Shown piece after piece: positions 62,552 through 64,000 of a stretch of DNA of 64,000 nucleotides. The stretch is from Bacillota bacterium (lineage in GTDB: Bacteria; Bacillota; Clostridia; Lachnospirales; Lachnospiraceae): contig JAEYFP010000045.1 in assembly GCA_023402845.1 (NCBI GenBank), positions 1 to 64,000 on the forward strand, in the 5' to 3' direction. The notes beneath the pieces are model-generated. The model did not search any database and was not told the origin of the DNA. It worked only from the letters and a program-made list of their open reading frames with translations. The translations under genes were made by a program, and so were the position numbers. How positions within the stretch are numbered: the first letter of the stretch is position 1; every line of letters begins with the position of its first letter.

Positions 62552-63298
62552 TCAGCTACTCTCCAACAGTTCCTTACGGTATTGCGTCGGAGTCATATTC
62601 TCTATCTTTTTAAATGCCTTGCTGAACACGCGATAATCGTGAAAACCTGTGGCTTCCGCAATTTCAGTTACAGGAAGTGCTGTTGTCAGCAATAAGGTCT
62701 TGGCCCTTTCCATCCTGACTGTAGTCAAATATGCTAAAAAATTCACACCGATTTCATTTTTAAAAAGCTGACTGATATATTGGGGGCTTAGGTGAAATTC
62801 TCCGGCCAGGCAGCGAAGATTAATATCTTTTCCCAAATTTTTTTGAATATATTTGGTAATAGAAAAGATCAGCCGTCCATCCTGCTGTTCACCCGCAGGC
62901 TGTGCGGAAGCTTTCTGTTGGTACAAGACCACCTTCAGGTTGTCAATCACGTATCCGAACTCCTCGTAATTGACAGGCTTTAGAATATAATCTGTAATTT
63001 TAAGGCGGATTGCCTGCTGGCAGTAATGAAAGTCATCATATCCGGAAACAATGACAAACGCGATATCAGGATGCTTTCTTTTAGCCAGCCGGATCACCTC
63101 AAGGCCACTCATGATCGGAATGTTAATGTCCATAATTACAATATCCGGACATAGACTGTCTATTCGGTTCACCGCTTCCAAACCATCTGCAGCCTCACCC
63201 GCAATTTCACAATCATGGGCCTCCCAATTAAACAGCCGTTTAAAGCCCTCCCGTATCATAATTTCATCATCTACCAGCAATACCTTTAATTTTTTCAA
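62552..63298 (-). CDS. AraC-type response regulator (YesN-like)
   Basis: Receiver domain (VLLVDDEIMIREG, phospho-Asp in DIVIMDINIPIMSG, Lys in YILKPVNYEEF) joined to an AraC DNA-binding domain (INLRCLAGEFHLSPQYISQLFKNEIGVNFLAYL and VTEIAEATGFHDYRVFSKAFKKIENMTPTQYRK). TTG start. Located 15 nt after the ADP-ribosylglycohydrolase-like gene; its kinase is probably outside the window. Confidence 0.92.
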   Translation of the reverse strand: MKKLKVLLVDDEIMIREGFKRLFNWEAHDCEIAGEAADGLEAVNRIDSLCPDIVIMDINIPIMSGLEVIRLAKRKHPDIAFVIVSGYDDFHYCQQAIRLKITDYILKPVNYEEFGYVIDNLKVVLYQQKASAQPAGEQQDGRLIFSITKYIQKNLGKDINLRCLAGEFHLSPQYISQLFKNEIGVNFLAYLTTVRMERAKTLLLTTALPVTEIAEATGFHDYRVFSKAFKKIENMTPTQYRKELLESS

Positions 63299-63313
63299 AG
63301 TCCTATCCGCCCT

Positions 63314-64000
63314 TTAATTCACCTGATTTTCCCGCATCAAACAAACCTTTACCGCTCCTCCTGAATGTCTTCCCGAAAGCGCAACATCAATTAAAAACTC
63401 CAGTTTTGGTTCCTCAACATCATCTGCGTTAAATTCAAATACCGTTTCCGCATAGTCACCGCTCAGATTATTTAACGGCATCATGACGCTGCTTCCGTTC
63501 AGCATTTCCGCTCCTGCAGGCAGATAAGCACGGATCTTTACCCATTGCTGCTCATTTAAATAAAATGCATTATAGACGCGAACCTTTATTTTTCTTGTTT
63601 CTCCCCTGCGGTATGTTACGGATTCCCCGTAATCGATAAATACCTTACAGGCAGGAAACTCATGGCGGACAACATAAGGGGAAAGTGCGCAGAGTTCGCT
63701 TGCAGTCAGATCCCCATTTTTACAATGAGAATTCATACGGTTTAAATACTCCTCCGGCCGTTCACAGAGCAGATCCTCTCCCTCTCTGCAGTCGATGCTC
63801 ATCCCGCCTGACGCAAAAATATCACAAAAATCCTGTCCGAGGAACAACGGCATTGTCCGAATTACTCTTTCCGTCAGCTCTGTCGCCGTTTCCGGCACCC
63901 AGATTCCTCTGCTCGTCTTGTCGATACAAAGTGTCGCGATCTTGTCATCAAGCGGCGTCTTCCATTTTTCCGGAAGCGCCTTTTCTCCCTCAAGAATACC
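63314..64000 (-). CDS. ADP-ribosylglycohydrolase-like protein, C-terminal part (runs off the window)
   Basis: The frame stays open to the window edge and encodes at least 228 residues. ILEGEKALPEKWKTPLDDKIATLCIDKTSRGIWVPETATELTERV resembles the end of the ADP-ribosylglycohydrolase helical domain. It is followed by a beta-rich C-terminal domain (VFIDYGESVTYRRGETRKIKVRVYNAFYLNEQQWVKIRAYLPAGAEMLNG). The catalytic Asp-rich part would lie upstream of the window. It may remove ADP-ribose from proteins or DNA, but the remaining part does not prove activity. Confidence 0.6.
   Translation of the reverse strand, partial: GILEGEKALPEKWKTPLDDKIATLCIDKTSRGIWVPETATELTERVIRTMPLFLGQDFCDIFASGGMSIDCREGEDLLCERPEEYLNRMNSHCKNGDLTASELCALSPYVVRHEFPACKVFIDYGESVTYRRGETRKIKVRVYNAFYLNEQQWVKIRAYLPAGAEMLNGSSVMMPLNNLSGDYAETVFEFNADDVEEPKLEFLIDVALSGRHSGGAVKVCLMRENQVN

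Overview
The window looks like chromosomal DNA of an anaerobic, motile, probably spore-lineage Clostridia of the Lachnospiraceae type. Reasons: the gene set (spoVG, a DnaD/DnaI pair, paired GlgC/GlgD, an Xaa-His dipeptidase, an ECF sigma/anti-sigma pair, MocR, MerR and AraC regulators), strong AAGGAGG ribosome sites with many GTG and TTG starts, and moderate GC.

Layout. 1-9.8 kb: a leftward chemotaxis operon led by a MalT/LuxR-type regulator (CheA, CheW, CheR, CheB, CheD, then a PAS histidine kinase). 9.9-18 kb: leftward housekeeping genes (fructose-bisphosphate aldolase, Mfd, peptidyl-tRNA hydrolase, SpoVG, GlgD, GlgC). 18.3-23.4 kb: rightward murC, dnaD-like, dnaI-like and PRPP synthetase. 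23.4-31.5 kb: leftward adenosylhomocysteinase, a Cache-domain chemoreceptor, Xaa-His dipeptidase, PqqD-like protein, an OPT oligopeptide transporter broken by two lesions, and a DUF2804 protein. 31.6-45.5 kb: a long leftward iron/flavin cluster. It holds FTR1 permease, P19/Tp34-like lipoprotein, a DUF2318 membrane protein, two FtsX/MacB-type ABC sets, an FMN-binding lipoprotein, a fumarate-reductase-like SdhA/SdhB/cytochrome b set, a transglutaminase, and an unlisted 58-residue protein at its head. Two related palindromes (DtxR/IdeR-like) sit at its promoter and at the divergent promoter. 45.8-48.2 kb: an alkylation-response group in which the Ada functions are split over separate genes. 48.3-55.8 kb: a MocR regulator with a divergent flavin-type oxidase, a lipoprotein, a two-component pair with an MFS-like kinase, a prenylcysteine-type methyltransferase, and a MerR/GyrI-like regulator.

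55.9-60.8 kb is an AT-rich defence island between a strong bidirectional terminator and a tRNA-Gly gene. It carries a retron: reverse transcriptase with NAxxH, YADD and VTG motifs, a phosphoribosyltransferase-like protein and a winged-helix protein. This is the arrangement known as type III. The leader between the winged-helix gene and the RT gene contains not one but two tandem msr-msd-like non-coding RNAs. Each has its own a1/a2 closing helix and they share conserved 5' and 3' blocks. An extra 191-residue gene follows the RT. Broken KilA-N and serine-recombinase genes lie upstream and indicate past mobile-element traffic. 61.1-64 kb: an ECF sigma/anti-sigma pair, an AraC-type response regulator, and the C-terminal part of an ADP-ribosylglycohydrolase-like gene that runs off the window.

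The most novel item is the twin-ncRNA retron. Second is the iron cluster in which flavin/fumarate-reductase parts seem to take the place of the thioredoxin-like genes of the Campylobacter P19 system.
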